Below are positions 1 to 13,564 of a stretch of 64,000 bases of DNA, piece by piece. How positions within the stretch are numbered: the first letter of the stretch is position 1; each line of letters opens with the position of its first letter. The DNA is taken from assembly GCA_029718625.1 (NCBI GenBank), contig CM056383.1, positions 15,121,066-15,185,065 on the forward strand, written 5' to 3'. The notes under the pieces were generated by a model that searched no databases, was not told the origin of the DNA, and was given only the letters and a program-made list of their open reading frames with translations. The position numbers and the translations under genes were made by a program. The DNA comes from Synaphobranchus kaupii. Taxonomy: Eukaryota > Chordata > Actinopteri > Anguilliformes > Synaphobranchidae.

Positions 1-1369
1 GAAAAAGAAACCAATATAGCCTATAATTGCTGAGAATTGAGTTACTGTGACGAACAGCAATTTCCAGAAGCAGCTTGGGTTTGATATGACCTCGCACATT
101 TTGATAAAATGTGGCCCCAATTCGATAGGTGCTTTGACTCTGCATTCTATATCTGTAAGGGTGATAATCAACCATAGCTTTCCTTTCCAAAATCCCTTTA
201 ACACTCCCCATTTTTCATAATTCAGCAGCAGCCTATGATTCGGCAAACAAAATTGTGTAATGCTATAGTGACCCCCTTCTCCCTCAACACAAACACACAC
301 GCAGGGACACACACACACACACCACGCGCAAACAAAAACGAGAAACATCACTTTCTATTTGTATAAGCCTACTGAATAAACTAATTTAAAATTAAAAAGC
401 GTTTCCCCCCTGTTTAAGTCGAGTCGTTATATAACGTTAGCTTGTTGTCTAACCTAAAATACTCGTAGGGTAACCTTGTTTGATGTAAAACTAACGTTTA
501 CGCAGCTGACGTTAGTTGTCAAGTCACGTATCAGGCTAATACACATTTATCGAAAAGTGTGTCTTTCTTCTTAATGTGCGCTAACGTTAGCTTACAAGAT
601 ATGTATTGCGTTGTAACAAGCAATTGAAGTTGATGAATGATCATTTCCGAGTATCCAAAAGCTAAGCACTGTGTATAAAACTGGTTAAACTAACTTGGTT
701 GATTAAGATAGTTAGCAACTTACATTGGACACTTAATAATTAGGACTATGTAGCCTGCCACGTTCACTTAGGTAGCGAAGAAGCAGTAACGTTAGGCGAC
801 AACATGCAGGCGAACTTGACGTTGTCAGTCAATATTATCCAGCTCTCTACGAATTTATAAACATAAATCCCACTGAGAATCCACAGGTAGTTCAGTTTGC
901 AAGCAAAGCAAAGCGAAAAAAACGCCCGGAGTCAAATAACGGTTACTACCTGGTGATGAATAAAAACCTGGGCAGAACCGTTATACAAGCCCTGAACTTT
1001 CAACACAGCGTCCCTGTCCCTTTCAATCCCGTTTACAGCCACTCTTAACTAACGTTACTCCAACTTTTGAAAGTTTCTTTAAACTTCAGTTTTTAGAAAG
1101 GATACATTGAAAGCAGAGGCGCCTTTTAAAAAGTACAACCCGGTTAAGTAGCTACAAACTGGAGCACTTCCACACAATTAGCAGGCACGCAAAACTGGGT
1201 CTGCCATCAACTGCCATTGAAACGCAGCCTGAGCCTGCTAGCAAGCTAACTCCGTTTAGCCAAAACGAACAACAGGCGATTCCCTTCCAAAGCGAGAGGA
1301 CCTGCGAGCCGGTGACACGGAAAAAATGACATTCAAATATTTCATCCAATATTGTTTCATAGTTCTTAC
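1..1369 (-). other. zeb2: Intron downstream of the zeb2-like first coding exon (partial)
   Basis: On the minus strand a consensus donor (GTAAGA) directly follows the exon at 1370-1440, so the sequence from 1369 down to the window edge is read as the start of the following intron. No second exon is visible. The stretch is AT-rich, holds a short CA tract near 287-325, and has several TAACGTTA-type palindromes (near 432, 580, 787 and 1049). It could also contain cis-regulatory DNA, but I see no specific element I can name. Confidence 0.55.
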
Positions 1370-1440
1370 CGTTTTTTCTTCTGGGTTGGCTTGTTTTCGC
1401 CTCTTACACCTGGGGCCTCCGCCATGATCTCCGGCTTCAT
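1370..1440 (-). CDS. zeb2: First coding exon of a ZEB2-type zinc-finger E-box-binding homeobox repressor
   Basis: ZEB2 is a nuclear zinc-finger/homeobox repressor that binds paired E-boxes and controls neural crest development and epithelial-mesenchymal transition. Read on the minus strand, the exon starts with ATG (1440-1438), has a second ATG five codons later (1425-1423), and ends at a GTAAGA donor (GT at 1369-1368). Vertebrate ZEB2 begins with the same two-methionine layout, followed by the conserved basic stretch RCKRRKQANP. That stretch is present here, but one frame off from both ATGs. The exon is 71 nt where the family has 73: one base is missing in a G/C run (near 1413-1417) and one in a C run (near 1383-1385, minus-strand sense). 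Both are homopolymer contractions, so sequencing or assembly error is the simplest explanation; a decayed paralogue is the alternative. The remaining exons lie off the left edge. ZEB1 is less likely because it lacks the MKxxIM start. Confidence 0.8.
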
Positions 1441-2041
1441 TGATAAGCGTGGATCAGACGGTAGAGCGCATGACTCGACTCCCTGAATCGGCAGCAAGCA
1501 GGTTCAATATCTAACGAGCAAACACAGCGACAATATGGGAACATCCCATTTAAGATGAACATTGCGCTCCTGTTGGTAACTCAAACAACAGCTCCAATCA
1601 ATTTAATCCGAGAAGATATAACCTGTAGTTGGTTTAAATTTTCATTTGTCTTACTATTTTAGCTTTATATTTTGATGAAACTGTAATCGGAAGACGCAGG
1701 GAGAAATGGGGCAGAGGTGGGTGGAGGGCAGAGTGGGGAAGACTGAGAATCAATGTTAGCTAGCCGTACAAGGATCATAATTTGTAGCGCCTTCCAATGG
1801 GCGATTGCAATGTGTGACATACGAAATTCAGATGCCAGACGTGAATGTTTTATTTATGCTTCCTCAATATGAGTGAGCGGCTATTTCATGGGAATGCAGT
1901 GTGGTAGGCTACTCTTGATAATCAAAATAATAGGCTACCGTAGGCTAACGAGGCTACCTGTTAATAAGAGTAGGCGTGTCCTTACTTAGACTATTTTTGT
2001 TTCTTTCTTTCTTTTATGCGATTAGTGTGTGTTGTGTGTGG

Positions 2042-2042
<1 letters not shown>

Positions 2043-2103
<61 letters not shown>
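2043..2103. repeat. (TG)n microsatellite
   Basis: About 60 bases of uninterrupted TG dinucleotide. Confidence 0.97.
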
Positions 2104-2104
<1 letters not shown>

Positions 2105-2479
2105 AAATGTGACTTTTTGCAACGGCGTGCGACGATACGTCGCTTCAATAGCTATCGGTTCAAGTCAGTTTCGTTGTGTTTGAAAGCGTAAAAACTTATA
2201 CTGGTTACCGCTTTCAGTCAAATTAAGGATCTGGGGATTTAAGCAAATGTCAGAAGGTCCAGTTTGATATGAGATATTTTATGAACTCTTGCTCGTGAAC
2301 ATGTAAGGTAGCCTAACGCATGGTAGCCTACAAAAAACTATGAAAAAAATATTTTAATAGTGATAGGCTACACTGAAAGGCAATTCACTCAAAAGCCGCT
2401 CTTTCTGTTGTCCGTCAATCAACTTGAAAAATAGCCTATAGCCTATATGTTCAAAACTTGAATTCACCAGCAGTGACTA

Positions 2480-2481
<2 letters not shown>

Positions 2482-2525
<44 letters not shown>
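2482..2525. repeat. (TTA)n microsatellite
   Basis: About 44 bases of TTA trinucleotide repeat. It makes a poly-leucine open frame that is not a gene. Confidence 0.96.
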
Positions 2526-2526
<1 letters not shown>

Positions 2527-4110
2527 GTTTTGGCTGTGCTACAGTTTGGCAGAGATAGGGTACAATTTCGGATTAAATTGTTTTGGAGCCTTAACGGACA
2601 TAGCCTAATTTTTTTATGTAGGCTAATAGCCTATTTGTGCTTTGCAAATCATCACAAATAGCCTACTACATGCATGCAAAATTATTCACGGTTATGCAGG
2701 AACCCAGGGCTGCCTAAAATGTAAATCAAGCAAAATAAATAAAAAAACTTTTATCGTGGTGCCACATTGTCACACAATTCTATTCATCGTGCAATCGTAC
2801 AAAATAATGAAAATGATAGCCTATGTTATTAGGCTACATTTAAGACGTGCATGTCAAATTCGCTTGATTTGTGTTTTATGATCACAAAATGAATGTAGGC
2901 TAACCACGAGGGAAAATAAATAAATAAATAACAAACACACAAAAAGCTCACAAACACACAAATACATTTGTACACTTACAATCATGGAATCACGGTCATC
3001 AATGAGTTCTAAGGAATCTGGGAATAGTAAATAAATACCGAAACCTCAGTAACTTGTAGCTCTCTTTATTAGGTAAGCTAGCCTACAAAACACAATATGT
3101 AGCATAATTAATTACGACCTAGCAAGCGAGTTGTGTTTTACACAACCTCGATATGCAGTAAAGCGAATCGTAGCTAACCTGTGTGATTAAAGTGTTTAAC
3201 CTATTAAGGAAACTCGATTACCCAGTTTAAAAATAACTAACTCTTAAATATGCTGAATTACCAAACTGAGACCATTAAAACACATGTAGATATTAGGCTA
3301 CTGGGCTAAATTTCACGTTTATAAAGAAAACTAGCACCCGCCCTCTGTCTTCACTGCTAGGCAGATCCAAGGGAAATAGCAAGAGAATCGAAGCCTATTG
3401 CAGAATTAGCTAACGTTATAACCTTATCAATAACTACTTTGCTCGCATGCAAGTTTACACCACAAGCTAGTTTCCTTCGTACAGCAAAGTGCACCTCTTT
3501 TACCTGCACAGGTAGACAAACTTTAATGGAAAACGCTTCAAAATTAAACCAAAAACGTTTGCTGACAATCTCTGACAATATTTGTTGGAAAGCGAGCTAG
3601 CTTTTTGGCTGGCTAGCCACCTTTTATGAAAAGGCTATTTAAACAGAACAGATTCTGTACCTACCTTATATTTACGTTTATCTCTTCAGAGTTCAGTTGA
3701 GGTAAAAAAAAAAAAAAAAACGTCTGAAGAAATTGTAGCCTAATGTGGAAAAAGGAGGATCCTTGCGAAATTATAATAAGCCTGGGAAATAGTTGGAAGA
3801 AAGGACCGTTATTCCTGCTGGGCAGGTTAGGACTGATCTCTTTCAGCCACTCCAGGAAACAACCTGGGGACGGACGGACTGACGCGTTACGCCTCTTCTA
3901 ATGACATTTTTTCTTTTTCTTTTCGGTATAATGCAGAGCAGAGACCCTGAAACACGCGCCACCTATCTTCACTGGACGGGATAATTGCGGAACGCCAAAC
4001 GTGAGCATCTTCGGAAAAACGTGTTTATTTTTTTTTTTTATGATCCTGAGAGACAGAGCCGGACTGCCTTTTGCTGTCCACGCAAGAATATTTGAAGAAA
4101 GTTGGAAACA

Positions 4111-4127
4111 CCCCCCCCCCCCCCCCC
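4111..4127. repeat. Poly-C run
   Basis: Seventeen consecutive C, flanked by C-rich sequence. Confidence 0.95.
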
Positions 4128-7100
4128 ACACCTTCCAACCCCCAACCATTACGACAAGAAAGCATATAGGCTAACGGAAATCATGCTGGAGCAACTAGCT
4201 GACCCTCACCGACCAAGGATCAACAAACAGCGCCGGAATATCTGGTTACTTGCTAAATCTGAGCATCTGGGATTCCGGCTGTCCAGCTCTTCTCTGAAAA
4301 TGCGCGTGTACGTTTACTCTTTTCGTAATCTAGTACAAGACGTAATTTATTCAAGAAACCAATAAATTAGTTTAGCACATACTTTTCACTATGAAGTGGG
4401 ACTCAGCTAATACTTAAGTAGGCTATACGGCTATAGGCTAGGTGTGTTTTTTTACTCGATTTTCTATTCCACAATTTCCCCAGGTAGTTGGAGAAAACGG
4501 AAAAGGATAGTAGTGGTTTTATAAATCAATTCAATGATATAATGAATATCCATTAATAAGACAATATGATGTGATAAATTAATACGGCAGGCTACGATGT
4601 GATAAACTTCAATTGTAAATCAATGAACATATTCAACAAAATAATTTTTAATAGCGTATGATTTCCCCTTCGCGTTCAAAATAATGACATGTGGTCTAGA
4701 AACTTAGTGTAGCCTACAAAAGTTTAATGCATTAGCAGAAGGATGTGGTTTTTGTTTTAATTGATTTCTCTTTTTATTTTTTCTTTGCACTGAATAGTGT
4801 AAAGCTGTTACAGTTTATGTACTGCCTACCCACGTATGGCAAGGGAGGCGCTACCTATGAAAGACGGTGATTGGTTATGTAATTTCTTTTTCCTCCCCTG
4901 TCTTTACTGAGTAAGCCTATCTACTGTATGGATAATTCAAATCATCAATCAGAAAGGGTCGGACCTATTGATGCTTTTGTTCAAAGCCAATCAGATCCCA
5001 GGGAGCAAGACACAGCATCAGAAGATGAAAGATGCGAACATCTGGAATTCAGAAATGTTCCAAAGACTGTAGATCATGAACCAATTCTGAGCCCGAATCC
5101 GCGGGGGAGAAGTTTAGTCTCTGACATGTCTGACACGTCATTCAGGTTTTAGTTTATCCATGGCTAATGAACATGTAGGCTACTTTATTATTATTATTAT
5201 TGTGATTATTATTATTATTATTAGTAGTAGTTAGTAGTAGTAGTAGGATAGTAGCCTAACGATAATAAACATAATGATGTTGGCAGCTTGCGTTTTCTTG
5301 TTTGTATGTTTTGTTCTTTTTTTGCATACGCGTTTATATATTTATTATGAATTTAATGTCAATAGTAAAATTTCCATCCCACGTTTTATAAAAGGCTGTG
5401 TTTTTTTGTGTGTGTTCATTATTATTATGTAATTTTTTATTTTTTTCGTTGTTAAAAATAGCGGTGTAGCCTACGTGTTTATTCGTTTATTCATTGCTTT
5501 TTGGTTTGTTTGTTTAGTCTTAATTTACAGGCTCCAGAAGAGATGCTAAACGCTACCTTTCTGCGCATTGTGGGGGTAAGTAGCCTCCATACCTGGATAC
5601 GTTCCTTTAAAAAATATATGTTGCCTTTTAACATGCATTTAATCCAGAGTAAGTTATTTCCACACCCTCTTGCGTCTGGAACGTTATGCGGACCGTCCGC
5701 TTTATTGGATGCATTTGTGAAAGGAACCTATAATTCATGTCGCGGATTCCTTTTTCTCTAAGAATTTTAAAGTAATTTGGAAATATATGGGACACGTGTG
5801 TTCCGTACCACAGACAGGTTACAGATGGACTGATTAAAATCCGTGTGTTCATCAAATGTGGTTAAATTAAAAACAGCATCGGCGATATGGACACCCTGAC
5901 ATAAGCAGACTCTGTGCTGTCCCTCAGTTAGCAGCTTGTTAATTAACCCCTTCCAAGTTCGCTCTCTTGTCGTTTGGATATTGTGTACGGCGAGAAGCAG
6001 AATTACCATTCACTTGTTAATGTTGAGTGAAGTGAACGCATCCCCCTGTCACTGTTTCGAATAGCTGAATCGATTTCCGTAAACGTCGTGTTGTACTGAC
6101 CATGTGAAGGATATAGAAAGTGTTGCAAACGCTGTAAATACCAGACTTTGCCGTGAAGAAGTGAGATTATTTCGCTGTGCCCGCAGTTTAGTCCTTCCTT
6201 GAAGTGTTTAGCCTATAAAAAAATTATAAAAAACAAAGTAGTTCAAGTTCAAAAACATATTTATACTTGCATACCAACTGCAGTACAAATGCAAATACTT
6301 TGATGTTCAATTAAAGCCAGATTGAGAACATGTAACATGATATTTGAATGTTTTACAAACGTGATACAAACAATAAATTGAATATGAAGTGTAACAAATT
6401 GTGTTTGTGTTTAAATACTTTTTTCCAAATACATTTTTTTCCAGTATAGGCCTATATGTTGTTAAAAAAGGTTATTGATATGTAGTTGTATTGATGTGGA
6501 AAGGCTGCATGTACATGATATTGCTAATACTATAAATAAAGATGCTGAATGTGATTTTGATGTCCCATTCTTGACTAAACCAGACACTTACAGCACATTT
6601 TTATAGTACACCTGTGATTTGAGTCATTAATTATTCAGACAGGATCATGATTGTAGAATCCTGATTCATTCTGAATGCTTTTGAAGTCACAGAGAAATAT
6701 ACCAAGCTAAAAGAAAATGCCACAAGTGATTCCGTTCATTGGAAGGATTCTGGAATATTTAATCAGTACTTTGAGCACATGGGATCCTGAAACATATGTA
6801 CGCTATATGAGATAAGAACATTTCCAGTCATGGAATAACAAACGAGTATTTTTAAAGCCATGTCTTGGCCGGGATGGTTCACGACAGTCATTCTCTTTAA
6901 GCTGAATTATGATGATGAAAACAATGCCATTTCAAGTGATGATTGGGGGACTGGAAGCTCAACTTCTCAGAAAAACACACAAACGGTTGGTCCCACTCAT
7001 GCGTCATGGTTGTCGTTTTATAACATGCATGCTTGCTATTGATGAAAGGGATGCCAGGAAGGACACATGTTTGTTTATCAGGCAATTGCAAATGGTGATC

Positions 7101-7694
7101 AGTTACTTGATTAAACAGATAATTAGCAGGGTGCATTCTTTAGCTCACGTGGCTCGACGTTATATTTCACAACTAGAGATGCAAAGGAGGGATTTGGCTC
7201 CTTGTACATCACATTTCAGCAAAAAAAAGCAATCCAGGAGACTTTGTTTCCCTCATCGCGGATAGTTCTTCTGTTACGTCGCGTTTGGACGGAAACGGTT
7301 ATCCTGTCCCCCCGCTCGGATTCTTGAGAGAGTGGGTGGGTTGAGTGCGAGAGGGAGAGGGGTCCCCGGAAATCTTACATCTGCGCAAAAAATCAGTGGG
7401 AGAATGCACAGGTGGTTGGGGGGAAACAGGAATCTGAAATCCCCGAGCTGAACAGAAGTGGACGCAGTCACTTCCCTGTCTCTGCGAACCGTCTTTTTAA
7501 AAAAGCACACTGCCCCACTTTGTCTCACCAGAGTCAAACAAATGAAAGCAAATGTCACCAAAACAAACAAAACGAGGGTGAGCCGAGCATTTTCAGGGGA
7601 AGCAGTTCTTGTGGGGTGGCATACTGCCCGTTCTGTAATTTAGAATTCATCATTCACGTAAGAATAGTTCATGAAAAAAACCAAAAACGGTTTG

Positions 7695-7895
7695 TTTAGC
7701 AGATGCTCTTAGCCAAAGCAGCTTGCAGTCTGACACATTATCCACTTGTTCAGCTGGATATTCACTGAAGCAGCTCAGGTTAAGTACCTTGCCCGGGGGT
7801 GCAACAGCAGTGCCTCTGCGCAGGATTCAACCCCGTATCCCCCCTTGCGACAAGCCCAGTTTGTGAACCACTATTCAATGATGCCACCTAATAAC
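7695..7895 (+). repeat. Dispersed fish repeat (SINE-like or DNA-element remnant)
   Basis: The block begins with a GCAGATGCTCTTAGCCAAAG motif and continues with AGGTTAAGTACCTTGCCCGG, then a box reading GGATTCAACCC. Recognisable partial copies occur at about 20035-20150 (sharing ACCTTGCCCGGGGGT) and 32730-32776 (sharing the start motif). I recognise it as a family abundant in fish genomes but cannot assign a class with certainty. Confidence 0.6.
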
Positions 7896-9331
7896 CCTTG
7901 CCTTCATTTACATTGTTATTACCATCCTGCCAGATAAAATTCAAAATAAAACCAAGCCCAGGTGCCTACAGAGCTACTTTGAGTACCTCATTTACAAATT
8001 GTTTTTTCATACCTCATAACTTGTAACCTTTTACTTTATTGAAGAGTGAATGCATATTTCTGCTGGTCAAATGAACATGAGGAAGAATTATGTTTATACA
8101 AGATGAGCATTTATCAAATGTCAAAAATCCAAATTTAGGAAGAAAACATATGGTGCAATGTAAATTACTCCACCGTGAATAATTATAATATCATATGATA
8201 TTTTAAAAACTGAGATTTAGCAAGAACGCCAAAGCACTTATGTATTCCTCAGACACTGCTCCCAAAACACAAGATCTGTTTGTGTCATAGCCCTACTTCG
8301 AAGCCAACATTGGGCAATAAAGACTGGATTTACTTATTTCTGACATTTAATTGCAGTAGATGACAGCATTGTGTGACTTTTCTATACCATACAACAAAGC
8401 AAGGGTCAGAATGATTGGCAGCTGAAGAATGCACACGGCAAAGAGCATGTGCGATCTTAGCGACTCTCAAATGTGTTTAAAGATTAATTTGTTTTACGTT
8501 TTAGTCGACTCCGAGCCTGGCGGGCAGCGCGCCCTTCGTTTCTCGGGCGTCTCGAACGCTGCAGATGTCTTGTCCATGTGTACAAAGGGAAGAAAGCACA
8601 GAGAAATGTCTGCAAAGCAGATTGCTGAGAAGCAAATGCTCACATCAAACAGGTATTGATTTTCTCACGTCGCTCTTGTTAGGTTCAAAAGTGGGACTCC
8701 TCCAAAAGGCACAACCACGTCATTAATAGTGCTCGTGTGCGTACAGTGCACAGTGACTGATCATTTTCTGTGAAATGGGGTCAGTTCCCTCGTGGTCAGA
8801 ACCTAGACGATTAGGAGAGGCTATGCGGGACTGTATTTTGCATGTTTTTATATTTTGGCCTTGTGAATGCAACCAGGAAGAAGAGGAACGGAACACACAT
8901 TCGATTAATGTCAGACATCTACAAAACTTTCTCCCTCAACTCAAACTAAAAAGGTAATATCTGGATAGAGGGGGAGACTTCACTTAAAGGAGATGACTTA
9001 TTGCATCACTGAATTAATAATTGGCGTCTGCTATGATGAATTATTAATCAAACATCTGAATAATTGTTGTATCTCTAAACTACATGTATTTACATATCTG
9101 CCTTTTAAAGTCACGATTATATGTGAAGCCTGAATTCTCTGAGGACAAAAAATATATGATTTCTAAAAACGAACTTAACTCCTTAAATTAAGTCTACATC
9201 AAGCACGTTTCACTTGGTAGAGTCTAGGAGAGTATGATCAACAGAAAATCTCAATTAACACTGTATGATGAACCTCAGCAAATAACACTGCAGCTGCATT
9301 TCAGGCTAATCTTATCTTTATAGCTTTTAGG
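7896..9331. other. Intergenic DNA, no gene seen
   Basis: AT-rich single-copy-looking sequence up to the assembly gap. The only structure noted is a short inverted pair of AATTAATAAT-type blocks around 9010-9055. Confidence 0.5.
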
Positions 9332-9831
9332 NNNNNNNNNNNNNNNNNNNNNNNNNNNNNNNNNNNNNNNNNNNNNNNNNNNNNNNNNNNNNNNNNNNNN
9401 NNNNNNNNNNNNNNNNNNNNNNNNNNNNNNNNNNNNNNNNNNNNNNNNNNNNNNNNNNNNNNNNNNNNNNNNNNNNNNNNNNNNNNNNNNNNNNNNNNNN
9501 NNNNNNNNNNNNNNNNNNNNNNNNNNNNNNNNNNNNNNNNNNNNNNNNNNNNNNNNNNNNNNNNNNNNNNNNNNNNNNNNNNNNNNNNNNNNNNNNNNNN
9601 NNNNNNNNNNNNNNNNNNNNNNNNNNNNNNNNNNNNNNNNNNNNNNNNNNNNNNNNNNNNNNNNNNNNNNNNNNNNNNNNNNNNNNNNNNNNNNNNNNNN
9701 NNNNNNNNNNNNNNNNNNNNNNNNNNNNNNNNNNNNNNNNNNNNNNNNNNNNNNNNNNNNNNNNNNNNNNNNNNNNNNNNNNNNNNNNNNNNNNNNNNNN
9801 NNNNNNNNNNNNNNNNNNNNNNNNNNNNNNN
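9332..9831. other. Assembly gap (500 N)
   Basis: Exactly 500 N. The right edge resumes directly in a CA repeat (9832-9841), so an unresolved CA microsatellite is a likely cause. The round length suggests a placeholder rather than a measured size. Confidence 0.99.
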
Positions 9832-9841
9832 CACACACACA

Positions 9842-12800
9842 TATTGCCATTTATTTGATAAAAAATGATGGCAACAAGATGATCATGTCTACATTTTAAC
9901 ATGATCACTCTGTTCAAACCATGTTAAAACATAGAGCTATCATTCTTTGTCTCACAGAGCTGTGCATAAATGAACCAGTTTAGTTGAAGTCATACATATT
10001 CTTACAAAAACACTTCTGCAAAAATAGCCAAAACCACCCTGTCAACAAATCGTTTTGCTGATCGCTCTCAGTTCCTTCACCTTTGATGGGAATATTCACA
10101 GTTTCACACATTTAACAAGTTCATGAGGTGCTGTGGGTGACAGGCAGGGAGGGTGGAGCTGAAGATGGGAGCAGCCCCCCCCCCATTTTGAGGTGACATG
10201 ACTGCCACTCTGGCCCTTATTCCCATTTTCCTTGCCATGACCCCCAGGGACCCGGGTGAGAACTCCGGGTCACTGCCAGCTCATCCTCGCCCAACAATAT
10301 GTGGTCCGATGACAGAACCATGATGCACTAATGCACTGGTGGCTTCAGCGGCTGACACGGACTGTCATATCAATGACAGGCTCATGTCAGCCAAGGAAAC
10401 CAAACTTCCATAACATTCCAGGAACCAAAACCCGCTGGCTGGGTAGACCCCAAAGAAATAAAGTGCTTTGTCAGCTCAAAGTTTAACAAAAAAGAAAGAA
10501 AGAGAAAATGGGCCAGATAAACGGAACGCCAACATAGAGCAAATGGTCTGAATGAACACAGGTAGCCAATGTTCCAATAAATAAAATAAAGAGTTCTGAG
10601 CGCAGTCATGGCAGTCAGATTTTGCCAGTGCGCCACCATGTCAGTTTAGGTTTCAGGAAATTAGACAGGAAGATAAGCACACTCCCACCTCCCCAAACCC
10701 CCCAACGCACACCCCATCCATGCTCGGAGAGCAACTGCCAGATTTGATATCCCATAGCAGGCAGTAAAGACCTTCACACTGTCGGAGTCAAAGCGCGGGA
10801 AACACTCGCGTCCATGAGGCAGACAAAGGCTCCATGAAAAAACAAATAGATGTTAAATAATATTATGGAAACACAAGCAAGGACCCAGAGTGGCTCACGG
10901 AAAGTCACAGAAACAAGCGAGCGGACTGAAAGTAGTCGCGGATATTCGAATGCCCTTGGTGTGTTTCGGGGGAGGGTGGGTGCCGGATACGGAGGGGCTG
11001 CCGTAGCTTGCTTGTAAGTGAAGGACGACCAGTCCTTTGTGGGGGGGAAAAAAGCCTGGCTTTCGGCAGACCTCTGCATGCCAAGTCTGAGGCCGGCTGG
11101 TAATTCTAGCTTCCCTGTCGTTCAAGCCCATCTCCTCACTAATCTTCTTGGTGCAACGAAGGAGCTTAGCAGCTTCGCTACAGTATCCCCTCCCCGATGT
11201 CATTAACACAATACGCGGTATACAGCAACTGGCTCAGTGGCTACATTTATCATTTCTTGACAGAAAGTTAATGCCTCTCCCTCTGATGTCACAAAAGTCT
11301 TTGGTCATTCCCACGCCGCCCAGTCCCAAGAATTCTCCTTCAAACAGCTCATTCCATTTTGAACAGACGTGTGCTTGGCGTCATAAGATCTCATAATGAG
11401 GAGGACAGGCCATTCATCCCATCTAGGTTCACCATTTGCCCATAGAGGATCCAGCACTGCACCAAGTGTGAACTTCAACACCCAGAGGGACTTTGCTTCT
11501 AATACAGAGCATTTCAATCACCCACTTGACAGTTGACCCTCACGATTCAATCTCTTTGTCAGTCAAAATGAAGGATACATACTGTGTGTGTATAAAACTA
11601 CCTTCAACTACCTTTAAGTTTGTTATTCGGGATTAAGGGAAACGTGAAAGGTATTTGAATGTGGTTTTCATAATTCATTCTGAATTAAAAACTCGAAGGA
11701 ATTACTTAAGGGAAATGCAGTAAGAGCATTGCACACATATGCCTAGTGTTGAACTTCACTTCACGTCAAGCTTATGTTGGAATTGATAAGGAGGGTGTAA
11801 GCGTTTGTGAAAGCATACATTATGTCCGCTTTGTAAACTTCACCCTTGGAGAGCATTTATCCCCATTAAAGAAGCTGGCTGTGAAATAGATGCGATTCAG
11901 ATAGCATGTCTCACACTTTCATAAGCAAAATCGTGGGTGACTGCCATAGCAGTTTTGCTGTATATACGAATGAATAAAATATTATGTAAATTACAAAGAT
12001 GTTGCCAGGTTGCCAGGATCATAAAGTAATACTGAGAGGCTCGGTAATTATTTTGTATCCTTTGACACTCCAGTCAGTAGTTTGTCATTAAACATAGATG
12101 TATACATTTGTTACAAGGAATTAAGTATAATCCTAAAAGTACAATGAAAAGGCATGCTCAAGAAAAATTATGAACACTGGAGACCATATTTTACATATAC
12201 CTACTAGAATTTCACAGAAACATTACCGTCTTAAGTTAAACCAATTTTCACAGGGATATAACAAGACATAATAACTTGTACTGTGTTGTTCTAGAATACT
12301 TCCCTAGTGCATTACATGGTTTGTCAGAAATGAGTGTGTAGGCCTACTGTATTAACCATAAGATTTTTTTTTTTTACTTTGAGCAAAAACATGAAGACCA
12401 GTGAGTGAGCATTTGACTTTAATATCTCCCTTCCATCACTGAATTTAGACATTAGGGGCAGATTCAGTCTTTCTGGAATGTTCTTTGTGTACACTCTTTG
12501 TTTACTCTCATGCTGAGTTTGCGATAAATGCTTCCGACAACTTGAGTAGCGAAGCGCTCAGATACTGGGTCTTCATTGCCCTGCTACCTGATGGCAGAGT
12601 CGCTACAGAGTTTCAGCTTCATTATTTTATTCATGCATTTATTTATTTATTTTATTTCCCAGAGTCTTTGCGGGTTACCGTTTTAATGTTTGTCGGTGAG
12701 ACGCGATTATCACCCTTTAATGCCGAAATTACAGCGGGTTTTCTCCTTAACGCTAAATTTTTTCCGCGTCGCGCCCCGTGGCGCTACATCCTCATCGCCC

Positions 12801-13564
12801 CATGCGTTTCTAGTCTTCTACCCTTTCCCCCTGCTGTTTGAAAAATATTTCTCATTTCCCTCCCCCATGGAGTCGCGAAATCCCCAAAGGCGAACTATTA
12901 GGGATCTTCATGCCTCTCCCCAAACACTTATTACGATCGCCTTCTCTCCATGTGCTGCCTCATTGGCTTTCAGTAAATTATGCAAATGAGTTCATGTTCA
13001 ACATATAGTTTCCTTTTCCTGTAACTGCAAAAGTTGCTCACAGACAGGTCATTAAAGTGAGCGAAACAGTCAGCAAGATTTATGCTGTGATGACATGTTA
13101 GATTGAATGCGTTTTGTTCATAATTCAATCAGCACACGTGCCTTTTTCCAATGGTTATTTTTGTTGTGAGCTTGCCTGTTGGGGTGTGGGCACATCTTGT
13201 TTTGAGTTCATGAATTTGCATGCAACTTCCTGGTGACTGATTGTTTGTTCAGACAAAACAAGTTATGGCTGAAAACTATTCAGCTATAACTTGGGATCTT
13301 GCATGGTTGGTGTCACCAGCACTGCCGTTTTAAGAGTGGAAAAGTGAATTCATTAAGTGCAATGATATTATTCAGATGTCTGTTGCCTTTGCTTTTAACT
13401 CTCGCTGCATGCAGTCGCATTACTGTCTTAATCTGTGATGAGATGAAAACATTTAAAGTTTTTTGTCCCCCCCCCCCATCGCCCCACTTTACAGTTCGTC
13501 CAAAAGTTTAAAACTTTCAGTCAAAATGAAAGAAATGTTCTGTGTGTATAAAAAACAATGTCAA
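9842..13564. other. Intergenic DNA with possible conserved non-coding patches
   Basis: No supported gene. Two patches look less random than the surroundings: 10130-10420 (GC-richer) and about 12690-13010. The second includes a perfect octamer ATGCAAAT (POU-type site) at about 12979-12986, next to CpG-containing sequence. Regulatory function is only an inference from base composition, the site, and the position upstream of a zeb2-like gene. A short C run lies at about 13467-13477. Confidence 0.35.

Larger units (their letters stand above)
1441..7694. other. Zeb2-upstream non-coding region
   Basis: This lies upstream (5') of the zeb2-like exon and should contain its 5' UTR, promoter and non-coding leader exons, none of which I can delimit. 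It holds a TG microsatellite (2043-2103), TTA repeats (2482-2525 and about 5181-5245), an A run (about 3702-3720) and a C run (4111-4127). A GC- and CpG-richer patch at about 7255-7460 stands out from its AT-rich surroundings and could be a promoter or an alternative first exon. The open frames here are short and unlike known proteins, including a 74-codon frame at 4928-5152, and I do not call them genes. Confidence 0.45.

Noticed and set aside
1..1100. Recurrent TAACGTTA-type palindromes
   Set aside because: Such words are frequent in fish DNA generally, and spacing is irregular; no array.
1976..2191. Cysteine/valine-rich 71-codon frame
   Set aside because: Product of the TG microsatellite.
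4928..5152. 74-codon hydrophilic frame upstream of zeb2
   Set aside because: No recognised domain or splice context; too short to support without conservation.
7250..7620. GC-rich patch read as an extra zeb2 first exon
   Set aside because: No donor site or conserved sequence I could verify, so it is only mentioned in the region entry.
9275..9917. Open frames of 179-196 codons across the gap
   Set aside because: They consist almost entirely of N.
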